From contig CM061243.1 in NCBI GenBank assembly GCA_030848705.1, positions 105,512,436 through 105,576,435 of the forward strand: DNA of 64,000 nt, read 5' to 3'. The position numbers were made by a program, and so were the translations under genes. Position 1 is the stretch's first letter. Each line of letters begins with the position of its first letter. Shown one piece after another: positions 24,592-34,623 of this stretch. The stretch is from Heracleum sosnowskyi (Eukaryota; Streptophyta; Magnoliopsida; Apiales; Apiaceae). The notes beneath the pieces were generated by a model that had not been told where the DNA came from, did not search any database, and saw only the letters and a list, made by a program, of their open reading frames with translations.

Positions 24592-27500
24592 TTTGGGTTT
24601 ATTGTGTGCAGGGAGACAAAAGGAATCTTTGGTACTTGGATAGTGGTTGTTCAAGACACATGACTGGTGATTCTACCCTGCTCACAGAGTTTCAGGAAAG
24701 AGCTGGCCCTTGTATTGCTTTTGGAGATGACAGCAAAGGCTACACAAAGGGATATGGCTTGATTTCAAAAGAGAATGTCATCATAGATGAGGTTGCATTG
24801 GTGGATGGTCTTAAGCACAACTTGCTTAGTATCAGCCAACTTTGTGACAAAGGATTTTTAGTTACTTTTTCGAAAGAAGCCTGTGTTGTTTCTAAAGGAG
24901 GAAACAACAATGTGGTAATGACTGGATTCAGAAGAGGGAATGTGTACATTGCTGACTTTAGTAGCACAAGTTCAGAAACCATCACCTGTCTTTTCAGCAA
25001 GGCAAGCAAAGATGAAAGTTGGTTATGGCACAAGAAATTATCCCATCTGAATTTCAAAGTTATGAATGATTTGGTGAGAAAGGATCTTGCTAGAGGAATT
25101 CCACAAGTGGAATTTTCCAAGGATGGTTTGTGTGATGCCTGTCAAAAAGAGAAACAGAAGAAGGCATCATTCAAAAGCAAGACAGAGTCATCAATTGTCC
25201 AGCAGCTTGAATTACTTCATATGGACCTATTTGGCCCTGTAAATGTTATGTCCATCTCAAAGAAGAAATACTGTCTTGTGATTGTTGATGATTTTTCTAG
25301 ATTTACATGGACTTTCTTTTTGCACTCTAAAGATGAGGCAAGTGAAATCATTATCAATCACATCAAGATGGTAAGCAATCATCCTGATTTCAAAGTAAGA
25401 AGGATTAGGAGTGACAATGGGACAGAATTCAAGAATTCGAGCATGAAGGTGTTCTGTGAAGAAAATGGTATTTTGCATGAGTTTTCAGCAGCAAGAACAC
25501 CACAGCAAAATGGTGTAGTTGAAAGGAAAAACAGAACACTTATTGAAGCTGCAAGGACAATGCTAGATGAATCAAAGTTACCTACATATTTTTGGGCTGA
25601 GGCAGTTAACACAACTTGCTTTACTCAAAATATTTCTTTGATTAATCAGGCCAAGGGAATGACCCCTTATCATCTACTCAAAAGAAAGAAGCCACTATTA
25701 GATTTTCTTCATGTCTTTGGATGCAAGTGCTTTGTTCTGAGAAATCAAGCTGAGCATTTGGGGAAATTTGAAGCAAAGGCAGATGAAGCAATATTTGTGG
25801 GATATGCAGCAGGGAAAGCTTACAGAGTCTATAATCTCAGAATCAACATTGTTATGGAATCTGTACATGTTGTTTTTGATGATCTCAAAATACAAGGTCT
25901 CTGTGATGAAGGTTTCCATGAAAGTCTCTCTTTTGAGAATGAGGAAGGAGAACAAGTGAATCATGATAAGGCTACTGAGAATCAGCCTAAAGTTGTTGTA
26001 TCTAGCACAGATGAAAGCAGCAGTGAAGATGAAATTGCTGCATTAAGGTTAAAAAGGATAGCAGCTAGCAGACCAAATGGTCATTTCGTTGACAGTCATG
26101 ATGGTGGATTCGTTGACAGTCAGAATGAGCGTTTCGTTGACAGCCAAAACGGTCATACCGTTGATAGTCATAGGAATGCTTCTAGAAGTGATCAATTAGG
26201 GACAACAAACTCAGGGGGAGTTTCTCAAGGACAAATATCCAATCAAGGCAATCATGATCATGAAGCTACGTCTTCAAGAGCAAATCTACCTCCCTCAAGG
26301 AAATGGACTAAAGATCATCCCTTTGAACTTATTATAGGGGATGTTTCTTCAAAAGTCCAAACTAGAAGAGCAACTCAAGAAGAATGTCTATATAGTAGCT
26401 TTCTGTCTCAAGATGAGCCAAAGAAAGTTGAGGATGCACTTCTAGATCCAGATTGGGTTTTAGCCATGCAAGAAGAGCTAAACCAATTTGAGAGAAACAA
26501 TGTTTGGAAGCTGGTGCCCAGGCCTAATGACAGGAGTGTTATAGGCACAAAGTGGGTGTTCAGAAACAAGATGGATGAAAATGGCATAGTCACAAGGAAC
26601 AAAGCTAGACTGGTTGCAAAAGGCTACTCACAGGAAGAGGGAATTGATTTTGATGAAACCTTTGCTCCTGTTGCAAGACTAGAAGCAATAAGGATTTTCC
26701 TAGCCTATGCAGCCCATGCCAATTTCAAAGTCTATCAAATGGATGTGAAGAGTGCTTTTCTGAATGGGGAATTGGAAGAGGAGGTGTATGTAAGTCAACC
26801 TCCTGGTTTTGAAGATGATGATTTTCCAGACTATGTGTACTTCCTTCTCAAAGCACTCTATGGTTTGAAACAAGCACCTAGAGCCTGGTATGACACACTC
26901 TCACAGTTCCTCCTTGAGAATCATTTCACTAGAGGTACTGTAGATAAAACTCTTTTTCACAGGGTTGTAAATGGCTCTACTTTACTTGTTCAAATTTATG
27001 TAGATGATATAATCTTTGGGTCTACAGATGTGAAACTTTGTCAAAAGTTTGCCAAGCTTATGCAAAGTAAATATGAAATGAGCATGATGGGAGAATTAAC
27101 TTACTTTCTTGGTCTTCAAGTAAATCAAGTTAATGAAGGCATTTTCATTAGTCAAACAAAATACATTCATGATTTATTAAAGAAATTTAACCTAATGGAA
27201 TGCTCTACTGCCAAAACTCCCATGCCTACTGCCACCAAACTTGAATTGAATACTAAGGAAAAATCTGTGGACATTTCAAGTTACAGAGGCATGGTAGGCT
27301 CACTTTTATATTTAACAGCTAGTAGACCTGATATTATGTTTGCTACATGTCTATGTGCTAGATTTCAGGCTGATCCTAGAGAATCCCATTTAGTTGCTAT
27401 TAAAAGAATTTTTCAGATATCTCAAAGGAACACCAAACCTTGGCATTTGGTATCCTAGAGAATCTGGTTTTGAACTAATTGGTTATTCAGATGCAGATTT

Positions 27501-27942
27501 TGCAGGATGTAAAATTGACAGGAAAAGTACAACTGGAACCTGTCAATTCCTAGGAAACAAGCTTGTGTCATGGTTCAGCAAGAAACAAAACTCAGTTTCT
27601 ACCTCCACAGCTGAGGCTGAGTATATTGCAGCTGGAAGTTGTTGTGCACAGATTTTATGGATGAAAAATCAACTTCTTGATTATGGATTAAGAGTTGAGA
27701 AAATTCCTATTTTCTGTGACAACACTAGTGCCATTGCCATTACTGAAAATCCAGTGCAGCATTCAAGGACCAAGCACATTGACATCAAGTACCATTTCAT
27801 TAGAGAACATGTTATGAATGGTACTGTGGAGTTACATTTTGTTCCAAGTGAACAACAACTTGCAGACATCTTTACCAAGCCACTTGATGAATCAACATTC
27901 TCAAGATTAGTAAGTGAGCTAGGTATGCTAAATTTCTCTTAA
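24570..27942 (+). pseudogene. pol: Copia Pol (protease, integrase, RT, RNase H) with one frameshift
   Basis: Order: protease WYLDSGCSRHM; the HHCC integrase finger (HKKLSHLNF ... CDACQKEK); the integrase core with Asp in LLHMDLFGP (about residue 218), RSDNGTEF (about 281) and Glu in VVERKNR (about 317); RT (KWVFRNKMDENG, QMDVKSAFLNG, active site YVDD near 810); RNase H (GYSDADFAGC, STAEAEYIAA, TKHIDIKYHF, QLADIFTKPL). The frame shifts in a T run at about 27408-27413, where one extra T splits RT/RNase H from the rest; otherwise the sequence is nearly perfect. The first in-frame codon is not ATG, as expected for a region expressed from gag. Four copies of the repeated box encode an F/T-VDS repeat between integrase and RT. 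Confidence 0.92.
26082..26166. repeat. Four CAACGAAA-type boxes inside pol
   Basis: Same-direction boxes at 26082, 26106, 26130 and 26154, spaced exactly 24 bp. They encode FVDS, FVDS, FVDS, TVDS in the linker between integrase and RT, a different frame from that used in gag and ORF3. Confidence 0.75.
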
Positions 27943-28485
27943 TTATTTTTGAGATATTTGCAAGTTAAAATGCAGCCAGAAACTTGCTATGTTTTTCTGT
28001 GAATTAATTTTCTTAGGAAAAAGTGAAATTTTGTCTAAGTCAAAATTACTATGTCAACGAAACGAACCATTTCGTTGACAGTCTTAGCAGTTTTCTGGGT
28101 ATTTCGTTGATAGTTCTTTTATATCAACGAAACGCAGCTTTATCAACGAAATAAGACGGGACTTTAACCGCCCAATCCTGATTCGTTGATTTAGCGCTTT
28201 TAATCTGAACCGTTGTAATTTGACACGTCTTTTACCACGATCTATGCATACACCCCTGTAAGTATAAATCATGGTAATACTTTAAAAGTAACGGTTATAT
28301 TTTTTTTAAGCCAATCCAGTAATTTACATTTATTATTGGATTCATTTTCTGAGAATTTTTGGGGGAGTATTTAAGAAATTTTATTTTCATTATTTCTTTT
28401 TACCTGTTCTCAAAAATTCCAAAGGCTTTTTCTCTCTTCTTCTCTCTAACAAGCAATTCAGTTCGAAGCTTTCCTTTAATCAACA
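27943..28485 (+). promoter_or_regulatory. Spacer between pol and ORF3 with boxes, hairpins and an ORF3 leader
   Basis: Six boxes lie at 28052, 28068, 28100, 28122, 28141 and 28179. The pairs 28052-28080 and 28102-28132 make perfect 11-bp stems. After them come TATAAAT (about 28262), a CT-rich stretch (28429-28447) and CAATTCAG, which could be an acceptor or part of a leader, then the ORF3 start in AACAATGGC. It may supply a promoter or splice site for ORF3. Confidence 0.5.
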
Positions 28486-31400
28486 ATGGCACCTATAGTC
28501 AAGCTTATGTCTGCTGGAGGGTTCATCTATGAGAAGAACAACTCCATCCCTTTTGTTGTCAAGGAAAACCCGAACAGACTGTTCTTCAAAATGATGGATT
28601 TCATGAAGAATTGCAAGTTGAGCTATGCAATGTTTCACTCTACACCACTCTACAATGAGATAATCGAGGAAATTTGGACCTCATGTGAGTATAGTGGAAC
28701 AAACTGCACACTACAATTCACTCTTCAAGGTAATGAGTACATAGTTAATTCTGATGTTTTGCAAGCATGTTTACATATTCCTGATAATAACTGTGATGTT
28801 TTGCCTACTAACACTGAAATAACTACCATGCTAAATTCTATAAACTACTCTTTGCCTACTGATAATCTGGGTAGAATAATTAGGAGAGGTTTGGTTAGGG
28901 AATACAGTTATTTAGCTGATGCATTCATTAAGGTCTTTTCTGGAAAGATTAGTAATTTTGATGCATTAACTAACTCTATGTTAATTCTCCTAACCATGCT
29001 TCTAAATGATAGATATCACAACTTTAGCACCCAACTTATGTATGAAATTGGTGCTAAGTTGGGTGACAAAGCAAATAGGAAGAAAAATATCTATTATGCT
29101 AGGTTTCTGATGATGTTGGCTAACCATGTTAGTCCAGCACCATTAGTTATCTCTAACCCTAATGCCAGGTTTGAGTGCTTTGTGCAAGAAAAGAGAGTAT
29201 TGACAGACATACTGAGGCTGAACCACAATGGTGATGTTCCAGTGGTGTATCTGCCAATCATTGAGGTAACTACTACTATCCCTGTTAGTGTAGCTAACAC
29301 CTCTACTGGTTTACCTTCCAATGTTGCTATGGAGTCTGTAGCTGTGACCCAACAGGCTCCTGCCCTAGCAACAAAACCAAAATCAAAGAAATCCTCCAAG
29401 CCAACCTCAGGTGCTTCTCAAAAGGCACCTGTTGTAAAAACTACCACACAACCTAAGGGGAGTGAGTCTGGAGTTGTGAGAGGTGAGGGAAGGGGTGAAC
29501 ATCAAAGAAACCCCAAGGATAAGGAAGGACAGGTTAGTGTGTACCAGCCAAGCCCCATTGTGTCTTCCCAACAAGGCACAATGAGTAACATGGATTTAAA
29601 CACAAGTCTAATTGCATCCTCCCAAAAGGATGTGATTATTGAAACAAGCTCTCCTCCTAGAGCACAGTCCAAAAGGGTAAGGGACACTTCAAGCCCACAG
29701 TCTACATTTTCCCAATACCAAAGGAGAGTGAAGCAAAAGTCCAAGGGTACACAGGGTGCACACACACTGGAAGCAACACTTCCAGTTTCTCAAATTCAGT
29801 TTGATGTAACCCCTATCATTTCTCTGGGGTTACAGTCCCATTCTCTAAACATCAATCTTGAATTATCTCCATCAAATTCACCAACTCAATCTTTAGATGT
29901 GGACATGATCCATACATCTATTCCTGATTCTCCAACTCTAATCTTGGAGAAGCCCCACTCTGAAGCTGGTGGCCATCACTTGTTAAGTGATTTGTTGGGC
30001 CATCAACCAATTTTTCCTGAAGTTGCAAGGGGATCTGTGGACCAATCTTTAAAATCAATCACCACAGACTCTACTGTAATTTCTCATTCTCAAAGTGCTT
30101 TCTTGACTTCATCAACGAAACAGTCTATTTCGTTGACAAGTGTTTCTCCATCAACGGTATCCATACCGTTGACAGTTCAAACTACCATTCCGTTGATAGT
30201 TCACTCTGCACCTTTAATTGAAAATCAAGTTGTTCCCACAACTAGTGCAGATGATCTAGTGGTAGTTGAGACACTTCTAGGACTGAGAGGGAGTGAAACT
30301 GAGAGGCTGGCTTGCAGCCAGGCAAAAGGAGAGAATGTGAGTGAGAGGCTGGCTATTTCTTCCAGCCAGGCAAAAGGAGAGATTGAGAGTTCCACCTTAG
30401 AAGGTGAAGGTGAGGGTGTGAGAGGTGTGAGCCATGGGGAGCCCATGATGCAAGAACAGAGTGGAGAGAGAGAAGGGACTACAGGAGTAATAAGGATGGA
30501 AGCAGTCATTGCTAGTGAGTTAATGGAGGTCAGTGAGGGAGAAAGGGAACTTACTTTCCAAGAGGTTTATCAACAAACTCTGGATAGTATTTCCCTGGAT
30601 CCTGAGACCTTTACTCATCCTGTGTCAGCCTATCAAGTTTTGGCTCAACAGGGCAATGTGGAGGCAGAGAGGTCACTACAACTAATTCACACAACTGCAT
30701 CAATGCAAAGAGCAAAGGATGCCTTGACCAATCTACCTCCAGGGGCTGAAGCAAGTGGAGAATTTGATTTTTCTGATAATGAGGATAGCTTTGGTGACAT
30801 TCTACAGGTGGCCACTACTGCACAGACTGGGACTTCCGTGGTGCCTCCTACACCAAACTGGCTTTCTCAAGATATGCATGGTAGATGCAATTTGGATGCT
30901 GCCATCACAAGGCAGTACAATGAAGCATATCTAGCTCATGAGTCTGCAGGAGCAAGGGACAAGAAATTCTACAAAGCCATCATGGATTCTCTGGAAATTC
31001 AAAGGCTACAAATGTTGCAGACAAGGATTGAGGCTACAGAAATCAAGGACTCAATTAGCAACCTTAGGGCTGCTACTGACAGGAGGCTAGATGAAAAGCT
31101 TCCTCTTCACACTGTCTCCAGGATGTCAAGGTTTTTCACCAAGGAACCTGAAGTGTCTTCATCTTTGAAAACTCTTTCCTCTAGAGTGGACAAAGTTGAG
31201 GCTACACTTAGTCACATGCAAAAGGAGCAGGAGAAGCAAACTCAGCTACTCACCCAGCTTCTGGCAGCTCAAGGGCTCCCTATCATCTCACTTGATGCTA
31301 ACAAAAAGGGGGAGAAATCTAGGGAGCTAGACATTCAGATCACAAAGGTTATGGTCCCAGCCATCTCCTTACCAGAAGAGCCATTAGCAATGGGGGAGTT

Positions 31401-32952
31401 TGCAAAGAAGAAAAAGGACAGTATTGACCTGATCCAGGAAGCCTCTTTGAGGATGAAACTTGCAGAACAAATCAAGGATCACTGGTCAAATATTGAAGCA
31501 AAGGTCAAGAAGCTAGCTGACACTAAAAAGGTATCATCTGTACAAGCTACTTCAATACCACCATCAACAAATGCAATGGTGACAGTGCAAATGGAGCCAC
31601 AATTCAGGAGTTCCTATGTCATGGAACCCCTTCAGCATGGAGTCCTTCAAGATTCAAGGAATGAGAAAGGACAAGCTTCATGTTTGAGGAATGTGGATGC
31701 AAGAGGGATATCTCCAGTATCTCCCATAAAACCCAAAGGCAAGAACATAGAAAGGATAGCTTATCCTCCACCAAAGCCAGATGAGTTCAAAGTCTTAGGG
31801 AAGCTGATCAAGGAGAGCAAAGAAAGCAATCATCCAAGCATAAGGAACAAGAGGGCACTCATCTACAGGGATAGCAAGGAAATCTACATTTGGGTTGGTC
31901 ACCCAAATTTTGCTAAGGCCAAAGCTGAAGAAAGTGAAAGGGCAGCAATGCAAGCTCTTGCAGTTGCTCAATCACTTGAAGATGAAGAAGCCCTACAGGA
32001 AGAAAAGGCCAATGATAAAGCTAAGGAAGCTGGAAAGAAGAAGAGAACAAGTCAGCCAAAGGCTAGAGCTAAGAGGAATCTGAACTTTGATGAAGATGAT
32101 TCTCAAGAAACTGCTCAAGACTCTTCCACAACAAGTGCACATCAAATTCCTGGTGATCTACCTATTGAGGGAAAGTTGGCTTGTGATCCTGCACATCCTG
32201 TCAATTTTCATGATCATCCAATCATGCCAAAAGAGGAACCTTTTGAATTTGATGAAGCCTACTTTCCAAAGTTCCTGTTAGAGAAGGACCAACCAATGAA
32301 GACAAAGAAGAGGTCTGTCAAAGCAAAGCCTGTTCTTGTGAGAAAGCCACAATCTCAAAAACCCCCTGCAAACCCAGAGGACTGCATGTACATTGCTGAC
32401 ATCAGGGAAGAATCCAGTCTACATCTTGACTTAGACAACCTGGTGGAAGTAAGGGGAATTGCAGCTTCTCAAAAGTTGCCTGAAAGACTAGTGTTCATAT
32501 TCAAGGGAGGTAGAGAACAAGTGTGGCCTCTCTACAGAATTTTAGGAGAAGACTATCAAACACTACTCTCAGTGTTTAGATGCTTGAAAAAGGACTTTGG
32601 TTTCACCAAAACAGCCAAGTCTGAGGTGGTCTCCAAAATCTGTCAGATAAAGGCTAGCTGGAACAAGCCTGAGGCTCTTCCCAGGATACTTAGAGTTCCC
32701 TCAACAGGAAAGAAAATCCATCTTCAACCTTATTGGATGATGGAGTTTAAGGACAAGGACAATTGCAGAAGATTCTTCAGAATGGAAGACCAGCTGGAGA
32801 AGGCATCTAATCAAACTCTAAAGCTGATGCAATCCAAGCTTGGTGATCAAGATGAAGAGGAGAAAATCTTCTACAGAAGGCTACAGGTCCAGATTGAGGA
32901 AAACAACTCCAAGAAAGGGAAGAAGACTATGCCACAAAGAAATCACAGATGA
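28486..32952 (+). CDS. Copia ORF3, 1,488-residue protein of unknown function
   Basis: A single intact frame with a strong plant start context (AACAATGGC), 543 bp after pol, in the same orientation. Residues about 25-260 form a globular region resembling the putative plant transposon protein domain seen in other element-borne ORFs. Residues about 260-700 are Ser/Thr/Pro-rich. Coiled-coil-like helices lie at about 812-868 and 893-932 (SSRVDKVEATLSHMQKEQEK). A basic NLS-like stretch is near 1180-1200 (KKKRTSQPKARAKRN), and a second globular region is at about 1300-1455 (FIFKGGREQVWPLYRIL). I see no signal peptide, transmembrane helix or furin-like site, so despite sitting where SIRE elements carry env-like ORFs it does not look like an envelope protein. 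Five boxes lie in its Ser/Thr-rich part. Confidence 0.8.
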   Translation: MAPIVKLMSAGGFIYEKNNSIPFVVKENPNRLFFKMMDFMKNCKLSYAMFHSTPLYNEIIEEIWTSCEYSGTNCTLQFTLQGNEYIVNSDVLQACLHIPDNNCDVLPTNTEITTMLNSINYSLPTDNLGRIIRRGLVREYSYLADAFIKVFSGKISNFDALTNSMLILLTMLLNDRYHNFSTQLMYEIGAKLGDKANRKKNIYYARFLMMLANHVSPAPLVISNPNARFECFVQEKRVLTDILRLNHNGDVPVVYLPIIEVTTTIPVSVANTSTGLPSNVAMESVAVTQQAPALATKPKSKKSSKPTSGASQKAPVVKTTTQPKGSESGVVRGEGRGEHQRNPKDKEGQVSVYQPSPIVSSQQGTMSNMDLNTSLIASSQKDVIIETSSPPRAQSKRVRDTSSPQSTFSQYQRRVKQKSKGTQGAHTLEATLPVSQIQFDVTPIISLGLQSHSLNINLELSPSNSPTQSLDVDMIHTSIPDSPTLILEKPHSEAGGHHLLSDLLGHQPIFPEVARGSVDQSLKSITTDSTVISHSQSAFLTSSTKQSISLTSVSPSTVSIPLTVQTTIPLIVHSAPLIENQVVPTTSADDLVVVETLLGLRGSETERLACSQAKGENVSERLAISSSQAKGEIESSTLEGEGEGVRGVSHGEPMMQEQSGEREGTTGVIRMEAVIASELMEVSEGERELTFQEVYQQTLDSISLDPETFTHPVSAYQVLAQQGNVEAERSLQLIHTTASMQRAKDALTNLPPGAEASGEFDFSDNEDSFGDILQVATTAQTGTSVVPPTPNWLSQDMHGRCNLDAAITRQYNEAYLAHESAGARDKKFYKAIMDSLEIQRLQMLQTRIEATEIKDSISNLRAATDRRLDEKLPLHTVSRMSRFFTKEPEVSSSLKTLSSRVDKVEATLSHMQKEQEKQTQLLTQLLAAQGLPIISLDANKKGEKSRELDIQITKVMVPAISLPEEPLAMGEFAKKKKDSIDLIQEASLRMKLAEQIKDHWSNIEAKVKKLADTKKVSSVQATSIPPSTNAMVTVQMEPQFRSSYVMEPLQHGVLQDSRNEKGQASCLRNVDARGISPVSPIKPKGKNIERIAYPPPKPDEFKVLGKLIKESKESNHPSIRNKRALIYRDSKEIYIWVGHPNFAKAKAEESERAAMQALAVAQSLEDEEALQEEKANDKAKEAGKKKRTSQPKARAKRNLNFDEDDSQETAQDSSTTSAHQIPGDLPIEGKLACDPAHPVNFHDHPIMPKEEPFEFDEAYFPKFLLEKDQPMKTKKRSVKAKPVLVRKPQSQKPPANPEDCMYIADIREESSLHLDLDNLVEVRGIAASQKLPERLVFIFKGGREQVWPLYRILGEDYQTLLSVFRCLKKDFGFTKTAKSEVVSKICQIKASWNKPEALPRILRVPSTGKKIHLQPYWMMEFKDKDNCRRFFRMEDQLEKASNQTLKLMQSKLGDQDEEEKIFYRRLQVQIEENNSKKGKKTMPQRNHR
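30110..30198. repeat. Five CAACGAAA/CAACGGTA boxes inside ORF3
   Basis: Boxes at 30110, 30126 (inverted), 30149, 30162 (inverted) and 30186 (inverted). The pair 30149-30174 is almost a perfect palindrome with a 2-bp centre and uses the GGTAT/ATACC variant on both sides. Encoded as ISLT and IPLT phrases. Confidence 0.75.
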
Positions 32953-33127
32953 AACATTTGCTCAGACTAGAGGAGCATTTGTGGGCATTAGTCTTGTAAG
33001 TCTTATATCTTGTCTATAAAATTTTGAAGCTTAATACATATTCTACTTTTGTAATTTATGATGTATCTGAGTGTTTTTGTTATCATCAAGTCTCTTGATT
33101 TATGGCTGTTATTCTATCAGTCATAAA

Positions 33128-33138
33128 TTGGGGGAGAT
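33128..33138 (+). promoter_or_regulatory. Polypurine tract of the copia element
   Basis: TTGGGGGAGAT directly precedes the 3' LTR, as expected for priming of plus-strand DNA synthesis. Confidence 0.85.
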
Positions 33139-34162
33139 TGTTAGGAATATGTTGTTCTTGATGATAAACATAAAACACTTAGTAGAATTTGTGTAAAGTC
33201 ATTTTTGTAACTGTCAACGAAATGGCATGCTTTGCAGCATTCCGTTGACAGGAAGCTCATCAACGAAATGAGTGTTGTAGCAATTACATTGTACAATACT
33301 TCACAGTATGATAGGCATTCTGTTATATGTTTTAGATAGGTTTTCTAAGTCATGTTGACTAAGTACTAGATAGGCAAAATAGGTTGGTTAATTGTAAATA
33401 TGTTATGCCTTGTAATTTTGACTAAGTGAAGACATGTCAACGGTATGAAGATTACTCTGTCAACGGTATGGAGTTTACCCATCAACGAAACGAGGGAAAC
33501 ACCATCAACGGAATGAAGAATGAAGCTATCAACGAAACACATCTCCTTGCTATCAACGAATCAATGTTGCTTTTTGAACAGTTGACAAAGTGATAGTGAC
33601 AGTTTACTGAACAGATCTAAAAGGAGATATGGAAGTGTACTTTGCATTGGAAGCCATCAAAGTGGATACTGGAAATAAGGAAACATTCCAATTTCTAATA
33701 AGGCTCTTGGAAATGATTATAATGAGCATGAAGACAAAAGCAAAGATCTCCAAGGACCATTGGACAAAAGGAATGAAAAGCAAGCTACTGATGGTTACTA
33801 CTATTATTCTTTAGTTTAACCAAACGTAGAATTGTAAACTTGGGATTATATAACCAAGTGTAGCAGTTACTTTAGAAAGAAGAGAAGAAAAACAAATAGA
33901 TTGTATTAGCTATTTTTGAGAGCAATTCTTCTCTACAACCTTGTAACTGAGCAGCTGTGTACTTTTGTATCACAGATTATTTCCGCAATAAAAACACTTC
34001 AGTTGGATCATCAAACAATCCAACTGAATTATTTATATCTTGTGTTTTTATTTATTCAGTTCAGTTTTATTTTATAAAGTGTTTAGTTTGAAGAAAATAT
34101 CAAGAATTGTATTCAACCCCCCCCCCCCTTCTACAATTCTGTTAGGTCATTTGGGAATAACA
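33139..34162 (+). repeat. 3' LTR of the copia element
   Basis: 1,024 bp, the same as 21030-22055 apart from three substitutions seen by eye and two fewer C in the C run. The box array lies at 33212-33563. Confidence 0.95.
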
Positions 34163-34167
34163 CAAAC

Positions 34168-34539
34168 TCCACTTCCGCGAACGGACTCCCCTGTCCCCAA
34201 AGCCACTACAAAACCCTTTGTTGGTGTTACCGGTAGCGCCAATTTGACCACTGTATCTTCCGATACAAAATTATGGGTAGCCCCCGGATCAATCATCACT
34301 ACCACCTGGACTCCCTTAACTTGCCCCAACATTTTTATCGTTTTTTGGGAGGTCAATCCCACCACCGAATTTAACGATATTTCCGACTGTAATTGCTCAT
34401 CCCCCCCATCCCCATTTTCTGTATTTGGGCTCAAAAGTGGGCTCACATCCTCTTCCTCTTCACTCTGTGAAAGTAGTACACTGAGTTCCTTATGATTACA
34501 TCGATGTCCCACCTGCCATTTTCGAGCACACTTAAAACA

Positions 34540-34623
<84 letters not shown>

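Larger units (their letters stand above)
21030..34162 (+). mobile_element. Ty1/copia SIRE-type LTR retrotransposon with a third ORF
   Basis: LTRs at 21030-22055 and 33139-34162, a perfect 5-bp target duplication CAAAC (21025-21029 and 34163-34167), a tRNA-Met-like primer site, purine tract, gag, pol and a 1,488-residue ORF after pol. Size (13.1 kb), LTRs of about 1 kb and a large ORF downstream of pol fit the SIRE/Maximus lineage. By eye the LTRs differ by three substitutions plus a C-run length change, so the insertion is recent. It lies in protease codons of the gypsy element, in the opposite orientation. A repeated CAACGAAA-type box runs through the whole element (see findings). Confidence 0.95.

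Noticed and set aside
30225..32281. Shorter frames on both strands within ORF3 of the copia element
   Set aside because: They are shadows of the 1,488-codon frame.
28486..32952. Calling ORF3 a retroviral-type envelope protein
   Set aside because: Position after pol would suit, but there is no signal peptide, transmembrane helix or cleavage site, and an NLS-like stretch is present.
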